A stretch of 64,000 nucleotides of DNA from Leptolyngbyaceae cyanobacterium RM1_1_2 (GCA_012032345.1 JAAUQI010000003.1:62001-126000), one strand, 5' to 3'. Shown: positions 7,761 to 17,592, numbered from the stretch's first letter. Notes: generated from the sequence alone by a model not told the origin. Program-made: numbers and translations.

Positions 7761-10331
7761 ATGATTGTGCGGCTGCAAAACATTATTCCTTCTGGAAGCC
7801 ATCGTCTTTTGAAGCGCTTTTTACCTTGGGGACTGAGTATCCTCTGCCTTTGTGTCGTTTTGACGACGCATCTTTCACCTGGGCAAGCTCAGTCAGAAGA
7901 TGCTGTCGAGCAGCAGGAAAACGAAGTTATTCAGCAATATCCTTTGCCTCAACCCGCTCCTAGGGCACCTGTCGTTCAGCCTTCTAGACCAGCTCGGCCT
8001 CCTCAGGCACAGCCGCGACCTCAAGCACAGCCGCAGCCTCAGGCACGCCCCAGTCAGCCAGTAGCGCCCGCAGCGAGGCCAGCCCAGCCGTCTACTCAGT
8101 CAGCACTGGCTGCTCCGGAGCCTACAGCTCAGGCTCAGCCAAACTCTCCGCCGCCATCAACTTCTCAAGCCACTGACACCCAAAACAGTGACGAGGCGGT
8201 TGCGCCTCTGAGCCAGTACGTCCTGCAGTTTAACCGTTCGCCGATTGTGGGTGACGCTCTGCAAATGCAGGGAATTTTATCTCAGGCACGGCTCGGATTT
8301 ACGCGGCCTCAGCACTGGCAGGTAGAGTCAGCTAAGGTACAAGTTCGCTTTCGCCACTCTCCGGCCCTCTATGCCGAACGCTCAAATCTGACGGTGCGGT
8401 TAAACAATATTCACCTAGGCAGTGTGCCGCTCAACCGGGCGGCTGATGAGATTGGCAATATTCTGTTTGATGTGCCCGTCAATGTAATTCAGGACTACAA
8501 CACCATTGTCATGCAGGTGCAGCAGCACACTTCTGCAGACTGTACTGACTCTACCGACCCTACCTTGTGGACGGAGATTCTGCCAGATTCTCAAGTCATC
8601 ATCAACTATCGGCCCCAGGCGATCGCTTTAGATCTGGCCAATTATCCCTATCCATTTTTAGATCAGCTGGGATTAGACGCCGATCAGCTAGCTTACTTGC
8701 AGCCTGAGAGTGCAGATGATACCTGGATGACAGCGGCTGCTCGCTATCAGGCATCAGCCGCACGAATGGCCAACTTCCGCTCGATTCAAACTCGCCTGAT
8801 TAAGGACTTAGACACCCTCCAAGCCGGAGAGCGCCTGATCGTGATTGGAACTCCCAGCAGCCAGCCTTTACTATCTCAGCTCAGCCTGCCCTTTGGTCTC
8901 AAAAACAACAAGCTTTTAGACGGCGGTGACAACGTTCTGCCCAACAATGTCGGCGTCGTTATGCTGACGACAACGGCTGACAGCCGCAATCCGGTGCTGG
9001 TCTTAACGGGTAATGATTCCAAAGGGGTCTTGAAAGCAGTCCAGTCCTTGGTGCAGCGCAGCGATCGCCAGTTGCTGACGGGACAGGCTGCCCTCGTCAG
9101 CGAAGTCGCTGAGGTAGAGCCTCCTGAGGCAAACAACTGGCCGGGATACCTGCCGCAAAATGTCAGTCGATTTCAGCTTGCTGACCTGACGGCGAGTGAC
9201 TCAAAGCCTTTTACAGACGTGACCGTCAACGGACTGCCCGTACCGCCACCGGTGCAAATTCCCTTTCAAGCGCTGCCAGACAGTCAGCTTCTCAAAGGCA
9301 GTACCTTTACCCTGCACTACGGCTACAGTCCCAATATCAACCCGGCCCGTTCGTCGGTTTCTATCCGAATAGACGGCACGGGACTCGGAGGGGAACGTCT
9401 ACGCAACGTCAACGGGAATACCGACTCAGTTACGGTTAACATTCCGCCAGATCTTGTAACCCCCTCTTCAAAACTAGAAGTTCAGTTCTTTACCTACCCC
9501 AGAACGGCGATTAACTGTGGCGACATTCCCGATCAGTCTATGTGGGCGACTGTCTATAGCGACAGCAGCTTTAACCTCAACCGCACCAGCATTGTTCAGC
9601 TGCCCAATCTCAAACTCCTGCGAGCTGGCTTTCCGCTTGCTGCGCCCCAAGATTTGTCGCAATTGACCTTTGTGCTGCCAGAGCGTCCGGTGGCTAATGA
9701 TCTGCTGACCTTGCTGCAGGTGAGCAGCCGATTAGGTCGCCTGAGTCAGGCTGATTCAGTCAAGCTAGGAGCCTACTCCGCAACCAGCCTGCCGGAAGCC
9801 GTGCGTCGCAGCAGTAATCTGGTCGGCATCGGTGTCCGCGATCGCTTTCCGCTGCCTGAGCTATTTGAGGACGAAACCGGGTTTAACCTGGGCCAGCAGT
9901 TTCAGCGCCGCCAAAATGGCAGTCAAATCCAGACGCTGCCTGATACCGCTGGCGTGGTTGAGGCTATGATTTCGCCGTGGAATCCAGAGCGAATTTTGCT
10001 AGGTCTAACCGCACAGTCAGAGGAAGGTTTAGCAGACGTGCAGCAGGTTTTCTACCGAGACTCTTTGTTTTCGCAGCTAGCCGGAGATACACTGCTGGTA
10101 CAGCATACAGATGAAGCAGCTTCGGTCTTTGCAACTGAAGATTTCCGCGTGATGACTCTCAGCCAGAACGCCTCTACCACACTCGATCGCCGGAGTCTGC
10201 TGAATCGTGCGATCGCGCTGCTGCAGGCCAACTGGTTTTTAATACCGGGAGGCATTGTGCTAATTGCCGTGGTCTTCTACGGAGTATCTCAGCTCTATTT
10301 GAATCGCCTAAGTCATTCTGAGGGAGCCTGA
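7761..10331 (+). CDS. bcsB: Cellulose synthase regulatory/periplasmic subunit BcsB
   Basis: An 856-residue protein with a signal peptide or N-terminal anchor (residues ~18-40), a Pro/Gln/Ala-rich linker (~55-140), then the BcsB ectodomain and a C-terminal membrane helix (ANWFLIPGGIVLIAVVFYG, ~820-845). The duplicated carbohydrate-binding/flavodoxin-like architecture shows as two similar segments, one around HTSADCTDSTDPTLW and one around INCGDIPDQSMW, each with a Cys and a following Trp. BcsB partners BcsA at the inner membrane and passes the glucan into the periplasm. Its TGA overlaps the ATG of bcsA by one base, so the two are translationally coupled. The Pro-rich linker is longer than in proteobacterial BcsB. 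Confidence 0.9.
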   Translation: MIVRLQNIIPSGSHRLLKRFLPWGLSILCLCVVLTTHLSPGQAQSEDAVEQQENEVIQQYPLPQPAPRAPVVQPSRPARPPQAQPRPQAQPQPQARPSQPVAPAARPAQPSTQSALAAPEPTAQAQPNSPPPSTSQATDTQNSDEAVAPLSQYVLQFNRSPIVGDALQMQGILSQARLGFTRPQHWQVESAKVQVRFRHSPALYAERSNLTVRLNNIHLGSVPLNRAADEIGNILFDVPVNVIQDYNTIVMQVQQHTSADCTDSTDPTLWTEILPDSQVIINYRPQAIALDLANYPYPFLDQLGLDADQLAYLQPESADDTWMTAAARYQASAARMANFRSIQTRLIKDLDTLQAGERLIVIGTPSSQPLLSQLSLPFGLKNNKLLDGGDNVLPNNVGVVMLTTTADSRNPVLVLTGNDSKGVLKAVQSLVQRSDRQLLTGQAALVSEVAEVEPPEANNWPGYLPQNVSRFQLADLTASDSKPFTDVTVNGLPVPPPVQIPFQALPDSQLLKGSTFTLHYGYSPNINPARSSVSIRIDGTGLGGERLRNVNGNTDSVTVNIPPDLVTPSSKLEVQFFTYPRTAINCGDIPDQSMWATVYSDSSFNLNRTSIVQLPNLKLLRAGFPLAAPQDLSQLTFVLPERPVANDLLTLLQVSSRLGRLSQADSVKLGAYSATSLPEAVRRSSNLVGIGVRDRFPLPELFEDETGFNLGQQFQRRQNGSQIQTLPDTAGVVEAMISPWNPERILLGLTAQSEEGLADVQQVFYRDSLFSQLAGDTLLVQHTDEAASVFATEDFRVMTLSQNASTTLDRRSLLNRAIALLQANWFLIPGGIVLIAVVFYGVSQLYLNRLSHSEGA

Positions 10332-12868
10332 TGTCTAACTTATCTTCATCTTCACTTTCAAAAAGCAGTCCCTTTAAGGGGATTGTTGCCCTGATTGACG
10401 CCCTGCCCGACTGGTTAGAAGCTACCTTTGGCGGTGGTGGACGGCTGAACGTAGTTTGGCTGATGCTAGTGGCTTTGATATTGGCCATTCCTATCATCGT
10501 TACGCCCCTCTCCCTAGGGCAGCAAAGTTTTCTAGCGGTCTTGTTGATTGCGGCAGGCTGGCTTTTGGTCTGGCTAGAACAGCAACAGCAAAGCAAGCGC
10601 ATTAGCGAGCGCCTGCACCTAGCTCTGGTGTGGCTGAGCGTGCTGGTAACCCTGCGATATCTTTACTACCGCACCTTCAATACGCTCAATATTGACGGCT
10701 GGATCAATACCACGTTTAGCCTTTTGCTATACGGTGCAGAACTCTACGCGATCGTGACGCTGCTGCTGGCCTATTTTCAAACTTTGAAAATTCGAGAGCG
10801 ACAGCCTGTGGACATGTCAGCCATTCCACCGGAGCAGTGGCCAGATATAGATATCTACATTCCGACCTATAACGAGAGCGTCGAACTCGTTCGCAAGACA
10901 GCCCTAGCCGCCTTGGCTGTTGATTACCCAGAGGGCAAAAAGCAGGTTTACGTTCTAGATGATGGCCGCAAAGATCCGGCTCGGCGCGAAGTACTGCGGC
11001 AGGTTTGCTTGGATCTGGGCTGTGAGCTGATGACGCGGGGTGACAATAATCACGCCAAAGCAGGCAACATCAACCACGCCATGTTGCGCACGGATGGAGA
11101 ACTGATCCTGATTCTTGACTGCGATCATATTCCTAGCCGCTGTATTTTGCAGCATACCGTCGGCTTCTTTTTAAATCCTAAGGTTTCTCTGGTACAGACC
11201 CCTCACTGGTTTTATAACCCCGACCCGTTTGAGCGAAACTTGCTGACCCAGGGGCAGGTACCTGTCGGCAACGAGCTGTTTTATAAAGTGCTGCAGAAAG
11301 GAAATGATTTCTGGAATGCTGCCTTTTTTTGTGGCTCAGCAGCGGTTATTCGTAAAAGCCATTTGCTTGAGGTCGGCGGCATTGCCGTTGAAACCGTGAC
11401 CGAAGACTGTCATACTGCTTTGCGGCTGCATGAGCTGGGCTACGAGACAGTCTATTACGACAAAATTATGGTGGCGGGTCTGGCCCCCGAAAAATTTTCT
11501 TCCTACATTGGCCAGCAGGTACGCTGGGCTAGGGGAATGGCCCAGATTCTGCGAATAGAATGGCCGCTCTTTAACCGCAAACTGACGCTACCCCAGCGCA
11601 TCTGCTATACGTCTGCAACTACTCACTTCTTCTTTGGCTTTCCGCGCCTGATGTATGCGATCGCGCCGATTGCCTACCTCTTACTGGGCATTAACTCTGT
11701 GCGCGGTTTGGGCCTAGAAACGCTGTCTTACGCGCTGCCCTCCATTGTGCTGGCCTTAAATGCTAACTTCGTTCTTTATAAGGGGGTTCGATTTTCTTTT
11801 TGGAACGAAATCTTTGAGTATGCGCTGGCTTTTCAAGATGGCCTGGTAACTTTCATGGCCTTGCTAAATCCTCGTTTAGGCACGTTTAACGTCACCGAAA
11901 AAGGACAACAAATCACCCGCCGCTCTTTTGATTTATCTTCTATCGGCCCTTTGCTTTGGGTGGGTGTTTTCAGTCTGTGTTCTTTGCTGATTGCACCCTA
12001 CTGGTTAATCACCGGGCTGCAGGATTCAGACGCTGTTCTCATCAATGCGGCCTGGTGCGTTGTCAATATGGGGCTGTTGCTGGCCGCTATTTTGGTTGCT
12101 TTGGAGCAGCCTCAGCTACGCGAAGCCCACCGCTTAGGTAGAAAACTGGCCGTGACTTTATACTCCAGTAATAAAACTTTTGCAGGCACAACCCTAGACG
12201 TGAGTGAGTCAGGAGCACGAGTCGTCTTAGATAGCTGGCCTAACCTAGCCGATCGCATTGATATAGAGCTGCACGGCGATACGGTCACTCGCGCTTTTGT
12301 CAAAGGCCGCATTACCCGTGTTACGCCTCGTAGCGACAGTGAAGTAGTGATTGCGATCGCCTTCGAAGACCTAACTCCAACCCAAAAAGACGCTCTAGCC
12401 CTGGTTATCTTCTCAGACGTGAGTGAGTGGTATTCCCAACACAGAGCCGAAGTAGACAAGCCTTTGGAGTCGATCGCCTTTTTGCTCACTAGCCTAACGC
12501 GGGCTTTTCAAGATTTCAAACCAGCCGAGTCTATGCAGGTTCGTAAGCGGGTTCAGGCTAATACCCAAATTTATACACAGGGTCACTATCTACCGGCGGT
12601 CGTTCAGGAAATCAATAGCCGTACGCTGCAGCTAATGCTGACTGACCAGCATTCTGTAGTTATTCATCCTGAAATTTTAGGCAAAGGCCAGCCCATTGGT
12701 TTACTAATCAGCGACGAAGAAACTTCTACTCCTACCCGGTTAATCGCCCAGGTTGACGAAATCAACCACGCTGCTGAAACTATCGTTTTAGAACTGTCCT
12801 TTCCTAAAGTATTGGACGTGCGGCAGGCAGAAAAGATCAATCATCTACTGCACACGCTGCCAGCGTAA
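10331..12868 (+). CDS. bcsA: Cellulose synthase catalytic subunit BcsA, GT2 with PilZ domain
   Basis: An 845-residue inner-membrane processive glycosyltransferase using UDP-glucose. Catalytic motifs are all present: LDDG at 209-212, DCD at 263-265, FFCGS at 332-336, TED at 357-359 and QQVRW at 395-399. Membrane helices lie before the GT domain (~42-82, 95-112, 128-150) and after it (~425-590). A PilZ c-di-GMP site follows, with RxxxR at 597-601 and DxSxxG from 623, so synthesis should require c-di-GMP. About 150 further residues follow the PilZ domain and look like another small beta barrel. The start overlaps the bcsB stop. Typical length is 750-870 residues. Confidence 0.95.
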   Translation: MSNLSSSSLSKSSPFKGIVALIDALPDWLEATFGGGGRLNVVWLMLVALILAIPIIVTPLSLGQQSFLAVLLIAAGWLLVWLEQQQQSKRISERLHLALVWLSVLVTLRYLYYRTFNTLNIDGWINTTFSLLLYGAELYAIVTLLLAYFQTLKIRERQPVDMSAIPPEQWPDIDIYIPTYNESVELVRKTALAALAVDYPEGKKQVYVLDDGRKDPARREVLRQVCLDLGCELMTRGDNNHAKAGNINHAMLRTDGELILILDCDHIPSRCILQHTVGFFLNPKVSLVQTPHWFYNPDPFERNLLTQGQVPVGNELFYKVLQKGNDFWNAAFFCGSAAVIRKSHLLEVGGIAVETVTEDCHTALRLHELGYETVYYDKIMVAGLAPEKFSSYIGQQVRWARGMAQILRIEWPLFNRKLTLPQRICYTSATTHFFFGFPRLMYAIAPIAYLLLGINSVRGLGLETLSYALPSIVLALNANFVLYKGVRFSFWNEIFEYALAFQDGLVTFMALLNPRLGTFNVTEKGQQITRRSFDLSSIGPLLWVGVFSLCSLLIAPYWLITGLQDSDAVLINAAWCVVNMGLLLAAILVALEQPQLREAHRLGRKLAVTLYSSNKTFAGTTLDVSESGARVVLDSWPNLADRIDIELHGDTVTRAFVKGRITRVTPRSDSEVVIAIAFEDLTPTQKDALALVIFSDVSEWYSQHRAEVDKPLESIAFLLTSLTRAFQDFKPAESMQVRKRVQANTQIYTQGHYLPAVVQEINSRTLQLMLTDQHSVVIHPEILGKGQPIGLLISDEETSTPTRLIAQVDEINHAAETIVLELSFPKVLDVRQAEKINHLLHTLPA

Positions 12869-13052
12869 TTTCTGACCAAAATAATTTAGATAGCTTAGAT
12901 GACTTAGATAACTTGAGGCGTTCTAGCCGCAAAGATTACCCAGGCGGGTACCGACAGAAAATTATGGGTTTTCTACTCTTGGGATAGATTTGTTGCTGCA
13001 TCAATAGCTGTAGCGAAGTTTAAGTATCTTTCTCATTAGGAAATCCTTCTTT

Positions 13053-14939
13053 ATGTCTGATCGTCGTCAAGAATCTTACGCTATCCGCCTTGAGGCTGCA
13101 GAACTTGCTAGAAGCCGTGAGCATCCAGCTCATAAAGCCAATGGCGATGAGCAACGGTATGCAGGTGACCAGTACTTTATGTCGTTCACCAAAGGGTTGC
13201 CACACAACCCAGATACCGGACTGCTGCAGGACACCCAAGACTTTGTGGAGTTTCGTCGAGCTATCGACGATGCCTTTATCGATCCCTTTTCCGATCGAGT
13301 CCGTCACGGTGCCAGATTTGAGGTCGTAGGTGGAGTCGTTCAAGCTGTAGTTCCGCCTGTCAATTTCAGACAGTGGGAAGCGCCCACTGCGGGGGTTGTC
13401 TTTGAGCTACAAGGCCCGGATGCGCAGGCTGTCACCATGCCGCCTGCCCCTCCCTTGCTAGATGCCAGCGGCAATGCTAATCCAGAGCTAATTTTGGAGA
13501 TGGCAGAGGTCTACGAGCTAGCCATCCTGCGCGACCAGCCCTTCAACGATTTAGAAGCGGGCAAGACCAATCTCAGTATCCTCAAATCGATTGAGCGCCT
13601 CAACGCGCTAGACTATCTCAGCAACCAAACCGGACGCCCCCGCAAGCTAGATCCGGCAACGGGCAAACTCGATTTACGAACTGTATTTCGCGGCTCATCG
13701 CCCGGTGTAGAAATCGGCTCCTACCTCTCACAGTTTTTGCTCATCGGCAATAGCGACCTGAACGGAGGCGGCAGCGTTGCCGAAGGAAAAATTACCTACG
13801 GCTCACTGCAGATTGATCAAAAGGTTGCGATCGCAGAGCCGGGTAAAAATTTCATGTTGACCCTGAGTGACTACGTTGAGGTTCAGCGCGGCCTGAGACC
13901 GGCAAGAGAGCCTTACGTCTTAGAGGCAAGTCCTGCGGCTGGGGTCTCACCCCGCCCCGCTCGACGTTTTATCTCCACCCCTCGTGATCTGGCCACCTAT
14001 GTCCATTACGATGCTCTCTACGAAGCCTATCTGAACGCCTGCATCATTTTGCTAGACATGGGCACCCCCTTTGATTCTGGCTTTGACCATTTATCTGGCG
14101 TTGGGGCAGCGGCTGGAACGTCTGCCACTCGCCGCAGCGCAGGTGGCTTTGCGCTTTATGGCGGTCCCCACATTTTGAATTTAGTGACTGAAGTTTCTAC
14201 ACGGGCGCTAAAAGCAGTCCGCTTTCAAAAGTTCAATAACCATCTGCGCCTGCGACCCGAATCATTAGCAGCGCGAATTGAGCTGGTACGACTGCACTGT
14301 GAGGGGATTTTACCAGCTACGGCCAACGTGCCCCCGACCCTGCTTGACAACGTCGGACAGTACAAAGCAGCGTTAGAAAGTAATACTGATAGTGACGGTA
14401 ACAGCACCCTCAGCGCACTGATGACCATTCCGGGCGCAATTACTGCCTTGCTGCCGATGGCCTTTTCCGAGGGTTCCCCCATGCATCCTGCTTACGGGGC
14501 CGGACATGCAACCGTCGCGGGTGCCTGCGTCACGATTCTCAAGGCGTTTTTTGACACCAGTGCAGTACTGGCGCAGACATCTACGGGCGCGGTTGCCTTC
14601 AAGCGTCAGGGGAGCGGGGATACCCCGATTGCGTTCCGTGCCCCCGATTTACCTGGGCCTGGAGTGGGTGAGGGCGTCCCCGACAGCAGCCTGGTCGCTT
14701 ATACCCCCGAGCAGTTTCTTACCCTGGAAGGCGAGTTGAATAAGCTGGCAGCTAATATCTCCATCGGTCGCAACATGGGCGGGGTGCATTACTTCTCCGA
14801 CTACTACGACAGCCTCCGCATGGGTGAAAGAATTGCAGTTGGCATTCTAGAAGAGCAGGCACTGGCCTACTTAAGCGATCCATTTGTGCTGTCTCTGCCA
14901 ACTTTTGACGGCAGCGTCGTCAGGATTGGTCGCCGATGA
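13053..14939 (+). CDS. Vanadium-dependent haloperoxidase
   Basis: A 628-residue member of the vanadium haloperoxidase/PAP2 superfamily, which oxidises halides with hydrogen peroxide. The vanadate-binding and catalytic residues are visible: K393 and R401 in QKFNNHLRLRP, H485 in MHPAYGAGH, and R573 and H579 in GRNMGGVH. The YGAGH form in place of YPSGH is typical of bacterial members. There is no signal peptide at the ATG (TTAGGA site about 12 bases upstream), so the enzyme appears to be made without classical export. It sits 184 bases after bcsA; a small membrane protein overlaps its stop by 4 bases. The halide used cannot be read from the sequence. Confidence 0.9.
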   Translation: MSDRRQESYAIRLEAAELARSREHPAHKANGDEQRYAGDQYFMSFTKGLPHNPDTGLLQDTQDFVEFRRAIDDAFIDPFSDRVRHGARFEVVGGVVQAVVPPVNFRQWEAPTAGVVFELQGPDAQAVTMPPAPPLLDASGNANPELILEMAEVYELAILRDQPFNDLEAGKTNLSILKSIERLNALDYLSNQTGRPRKLDPATGKLDLRTVFRGSSPGVEIGSYLSQFLLIGNSDLNGGGSVAEGKITYGSLQIDQKVAIAEPGKNFMLTLSDYVEVQRGLRPAREPYVLEASPAAGVSPRPARRFISTPRDLATYVHYDALYEAYLNACIILLDMGTPFDSGFDHLSGVGAAAGTSATRRSAGGFALYGGPHILNLVTEVSTRALKAVRFQKFNNHLRLRPESLAARIELVRLHCEGILPATANVPPTLLDNVGQYKAALESNTDSDGNSTLSALMTIPGAITALLPMAFSEGSPMHPAYGAGHATVAGACVTILKAFFDTSAVLAQTSTGAVAFKRQGSGDTPIAFRAPDLPGPGVGEGVPDSSLVAYTPEQFLTLEGELNKLAANISIGRNMGGVHYFSDYYDSLRMGERIAVGILEEQALAYLSDPFVLSLPTFDGSVVRIGRR

Positions 14940-15229
14940 ATCGTTCACCCCGTCGTCCACCCAGAATACAGCTGCCCTTATGGGGGCGGTTGTCGGCCCC
15001 GCCTCTGGGTAAAAATCAAATCATGGCGGCTGTCCGCCAGCGATCGCCCGTCTCATCAAGACACACAGGTGTTATCAAAGTAGTGGAGCCTTGCGATCGC
15101 ATTGATCCAGATTGGCTAGCCCTCTACAGAAGCTTTCCAGGGCTGTTCAGCAGGCTCGATCGGCTTTGGAAATGGCTGGTGGTGCTAGCGGGCTTGATCA
15201 GTCTCTCGTTCATGCTTGGCAATCTGTAG
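14936..15229 (+). CDS. Small hypothetical membrane protein coupled to the haloperoxidase
   Basis: A 97-residue frame whose ATG overlaps the haloperoxidase stop (ATGA), a typical coupling arrangement. The N-terminal part is basic and Pro-rich; residues ~76-97 form one hydrophobic helix (WLVVLAGLISLSFMLGNL) ending at the C-terminus, like a tail anchor. No homology is recognised and chance cannot be excluded, though the overlap and helix favour a real gene. If real it might tether the peroxidase at a membrane. Confidence 0.45.
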   Translation: MNRSPRRPPRIQLPLWGRLSAPPLGKNQIMAAVRQRSPVSSRHTGVIKVVEPCDRIDPDWLALYRSFPGLFSRLDRLWKWLVVLAGLISLSFMLGNL

Positions 15230-15259
15230 ATCCTGCATGTATGGCGATCGTGACGTACT

Positions 15260-15289
15260 CCCGACACCGATGCAAGCATACGGTGCGGG
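15260..15289. repeat. GC-rich hairpin, possible end of an IS200/IS605-type remnant
   Basis: CCCGACACCG at 15260-15269 pairs with CGGTGCGGG at 15281-15289 (one bulged A), and the centre ATGCAAGCAT is itself palindromic. Subterminal hairpins with an unpaired base beside a short guide such as GTGAC (15250-15254) are typical of IS200/IS605 ends. No transposase remains nearby, so this is only a possible relic. Confidence 0.25.
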
Positions 15290-15362
15290 CTTCTCCCACG
15301 GCGCGAGTTTTACCTCTGGTTAGCCGATTCGAGCTTTTTATACTAAATCGCTCCTGAACACT

Positions 15363-15396
15363 CAGATTCCCAAATCTCAACGATTTTGGGGATCTG
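15363..15396. terminator. Hairpin between convergent units, likely bidirectional terminator
   Basis: Arms of 12 bases (15363-15374 and 15385-15396) pair fully if one G-U wobble is allowed, with a 10-base loop. It lies between the end of the small membrane gene and the 3' end of cphA2, where a terminator is expected. There is no long T run on either side, so factor-independent action is uncertain. Confidence 0.5.
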
Positions 15397-15437
15397 AACG
15401 CTTAGAGGTATAAATTTGGAAGGGACTGGAGCTGCCT

Positions 15438-17345
15438 CTACAAGATGGTAGAAATTTCTTTGAGATAGGCCCGAGAAAAGGGTTCGTGGGTACCCAGCGA
15501 ATACTGCTCCACCAGCCCCTGACGGCGAATAGAAATATTATCGTCTTGGCGAATGACAACGGTAGAATCTTCAAACACGTCACGAGTCAGCATTTTTTCA
15601 ATCTCAGTGGGATTGTCTAAAATTACTAAGTCACTGCCGTAATAAAACATACCCCGGTCTGCTAAAGTTGCCTCTGAATATTCAGCAATCAGCAGATGAA
15701 CTCTGGGATTGCGCAGCAGGTTTTGAACATTGATGTTGTAGCGCGGATGCAGCCGTTTTTCTGCCCGGTTGATAAAAATGCCGCTGCGACAGACTGCTCC
15801 AATTTGCCAGTTTGGGCGCTGTAGCAAAATTCGGTCGATCACCTCCTGCAGCTCCTGCTTGTCAATGCGGTTGAAGGTGATGATGGGGATACGGGAGTCG
15901 CGTCCTGAAGCAAAAAAGGTTTCTAAGATGGGTGAATTTACGTCTACCGGGTCGCCCACAGCCGGATTCAGGTGCATATAGATACCCGGTGCGGCATTCA
16001 TCTCAATGATGCCAAACTCGCCTGCTTTCCAAGACTCAGCCAAATCAGGTGCTATCACATCGATGCCCAAACAGGTGAGGCGAAAATGCTGGGCAATATC
16101 CTGCGTCAGCACAACGTTCTCAGGATGAATCTGTCGAGTGGCATCTATGCTCAGCCCGCCAGCCGACAAATTAGCCGCTTTGCGCAGATAAACAGTCTGT
16201 CCGGCCTTGGGCACATCGTCAAAAGTTAAATTTTGCTGGGTCAGATAGGCAGACATGGCCTCATCAGGCTGAATTTTGCCCAGTGGCGAAGTGGGCGTAT
16301 CCCGGCGGGCAGGGCTACGGTTTTCTCGCTCAATCAGGGCCGCTAGGGTAGACCTGCCATCTCCGACAACCGATGCTGGCTGGCGTTCAAGCGCCGCCAC
16401 AAAGCGCCCATTGACGCACAGCAGGCGAAAGTCTCGTCCTCTGAGGCTGCGCTCTACAAGCACGCGGATGGGCTGATCTTCAGCGATCGCCCGTATAGCC
16501 TCTTGATAAGCGATTTTCAGCTCTGCGGGCGTGCTGATATCGGTGGTCACCCCCTGACCTTTATGGCCATCTACAGGTTTCACCACGACCGGATAGCCAA
16601 TTTCATCAGCCAGGGCGATCGCTTCGCTGAGAGAATAGGCCACATCCCCCTGAGGCACCGGAAACCCTAAGGTTTGCAAAAAGGCTTTGCACTCGTCTTT
16701 TTGAGTGGTGAAATCTGAGTCCAGATGACTGTCTTGGTCAAAAGTCGTAGAAAAGCCGCGTACCTGCTTGCAGCCATAGCCATACTGAATCAGTCGCTCA
16801 TCCCACAAATAGCCGGTGGGAATGCCCTTTTCATAGGCCGTTCGCAGCAGAGCGTAGTTCGTCGGCCCCCCATAGATTGACTTGCGAAAGCTGTTTTGCA
16901 AGTTTTCTATCTGGTCATCAATATCAAAGGGCTGTTCGGCATTAATCGCCTCAAACCAGTCCCAAACCGTATAGACAACAGCATGGGTAGTGTACTCATG
17001 CAGCGACTCGACCGCAATGCGATCCGCCTGTAGCTGCGGTGTCACGCTCCAGCGGCGAAAATGCAGATTCATCTCTAGCTGGCTGACCTCACTTACCGTC
17101 AGCGCGAACAAATCAGCATAAGAAGCTGGCTGGGCATCGCTAAGGGTCGGATAGCGATCGCTAACAATAGCCAAGTAACCCGCAATCGACAGCGGATGGG
17201 GGCGATCGGTTAGAGCAAAATCAAACACCAGAGCAATGGTTTCTAAGTAAGGGCTAGGCCCTTCGTAGAAACAGACATTGTAAAGATCGAAAGCATCTCC
17301 TCGTCTGGCATTAATCAGAGGAAAATTGGCATGAGTGCTAATCAT
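15438..17345 (-). CDS. cphA2: Cyanophycin synthetase 2 (CphA2): ATP-grasp enzyme with degenerate Mur-ligase part
   Basis: A 635-residue protein collinear with cyanophycin synthetase CphA: N-terminal domain (~1-220), ATP-grasp domain (~220-480; VVVKPVDGHKGQG at 253-265, FGIIEMNAAPG at 444-454). CphA proper is about 870-900 residues and continues with a Mur-ligase domain opening with a TGTNGKTT P-loop. Here the same spot reads IPIITFNRID (486-495): the P-loop is gone, a Mur-like remnant follows (IGAVCRSGIFIN) and the protein ends early. This matches the described CphA2 class, which polymerises beta-aspartyl-arginine dipeptides instead of free Asp and Arg. It is divergent from cphB across 523 bases. 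An inactive CphA paralogue is the alternative. Confidence 0.85.
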   Translation of the reverse strand: MISTHANFPLINARRGDAFDLYNVCFYEGPSPYLETIALVFDFALTDRPHPLSIAGYLAIVSDRYPTLSDAQPASYADLFALTVSEVSQLEMNLHFRRWSVTPQLQADRIAVESLHEYTTHAVVYTVWDWFEAINAEQPFDIDDQIENLQNSFRKSIYGGPTNYALLRTAYEKGIPTGYLWDERLIQYGYGCKQVRGFSTTFDQDSHLDSDFTTQKDECKAFLQTLGFPVPQGDVAYSLSEAIALADEIGYPVVVKPVDGHKGQGVTTDISTPAELKIAYQEAIRAIAEDQPIRVLVERSLRGRDFRLLCVNGRFVAALERQPASVVGDGRSTLAALIERENRSPARRDTPTSPLGKIQPDEAMSAYLTQQNLTFDDVPKAGQTVYLRKAANLSAGGLSIDATRQIHPENVVLTQDIAQHFRLTCLGIDVIAPDLAESWKAGEFGIIEMNAAPGIYMHLNPAVGDPVDVNSPILETFFASGRDSRIPIITFNRIDKQELQEVIDRILLQRPNWQIGAVCRSGIFINRAEKRLHPRYNINVQNLLRNPRVHLLIAEYSEATLADRGMFYYGSDLVILDNPTEIEKMLTRDVFEDSTVVIRQDDNISIRRQGLVEQYSLGTHEPFSRAYLKEISTIL

Positions 17346-17541
17346 AGTAGCTTTTTGTATTTTTTTAGATAGTCAACTACGCTATTCTAATTGAGCCAAA
17401 CTGGCTTCTATCTAAAGGGATGAGTTTGTGAGTTTGAGAGTATTTTGTGTACTGAAAGGCTCAAAATCAATGCTTAAGAGCACGTCGATAAGTAGGCAAG
17501 CGCAATACTCTTAGAGACGGGTTTTGTCCTGGCAGAGGCGG

Positions 17542-17557
17542 GTTGCGTAGGCGCAGC
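17542..17557 (+). repeat. 16-base dispersed repeat, copy 1
   Basis: GTTGCGTAGGCGCAGC here is repeated exactly, inverted, at 39300-39315. Both copies lie outside genes and both are rich in GCGTAGGCGCAGC-type sequence often dispersed in cyanobacterial genomes (recalled, not searched). Confidence 0.55.
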
Positions 17558-17592
17558 TACTTATTAGTGCATTGTCGCGGCTGTAAATTAGG

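Noticed and set aside
10174-10602. 142-codon antisense frame across the bcsB/bcsA junction
   Set aside because: It lies opposite two well-supported coupled genes and shows no protein-like features; it is a mirror of their codon use.
17450-17462. NtcA-like site GTA-N7-TAC in the cph intergenic region
   Set aside because: NtcA boxes need GTA-N8-TAC; this has seven bases between and no suitably placed -10 element.
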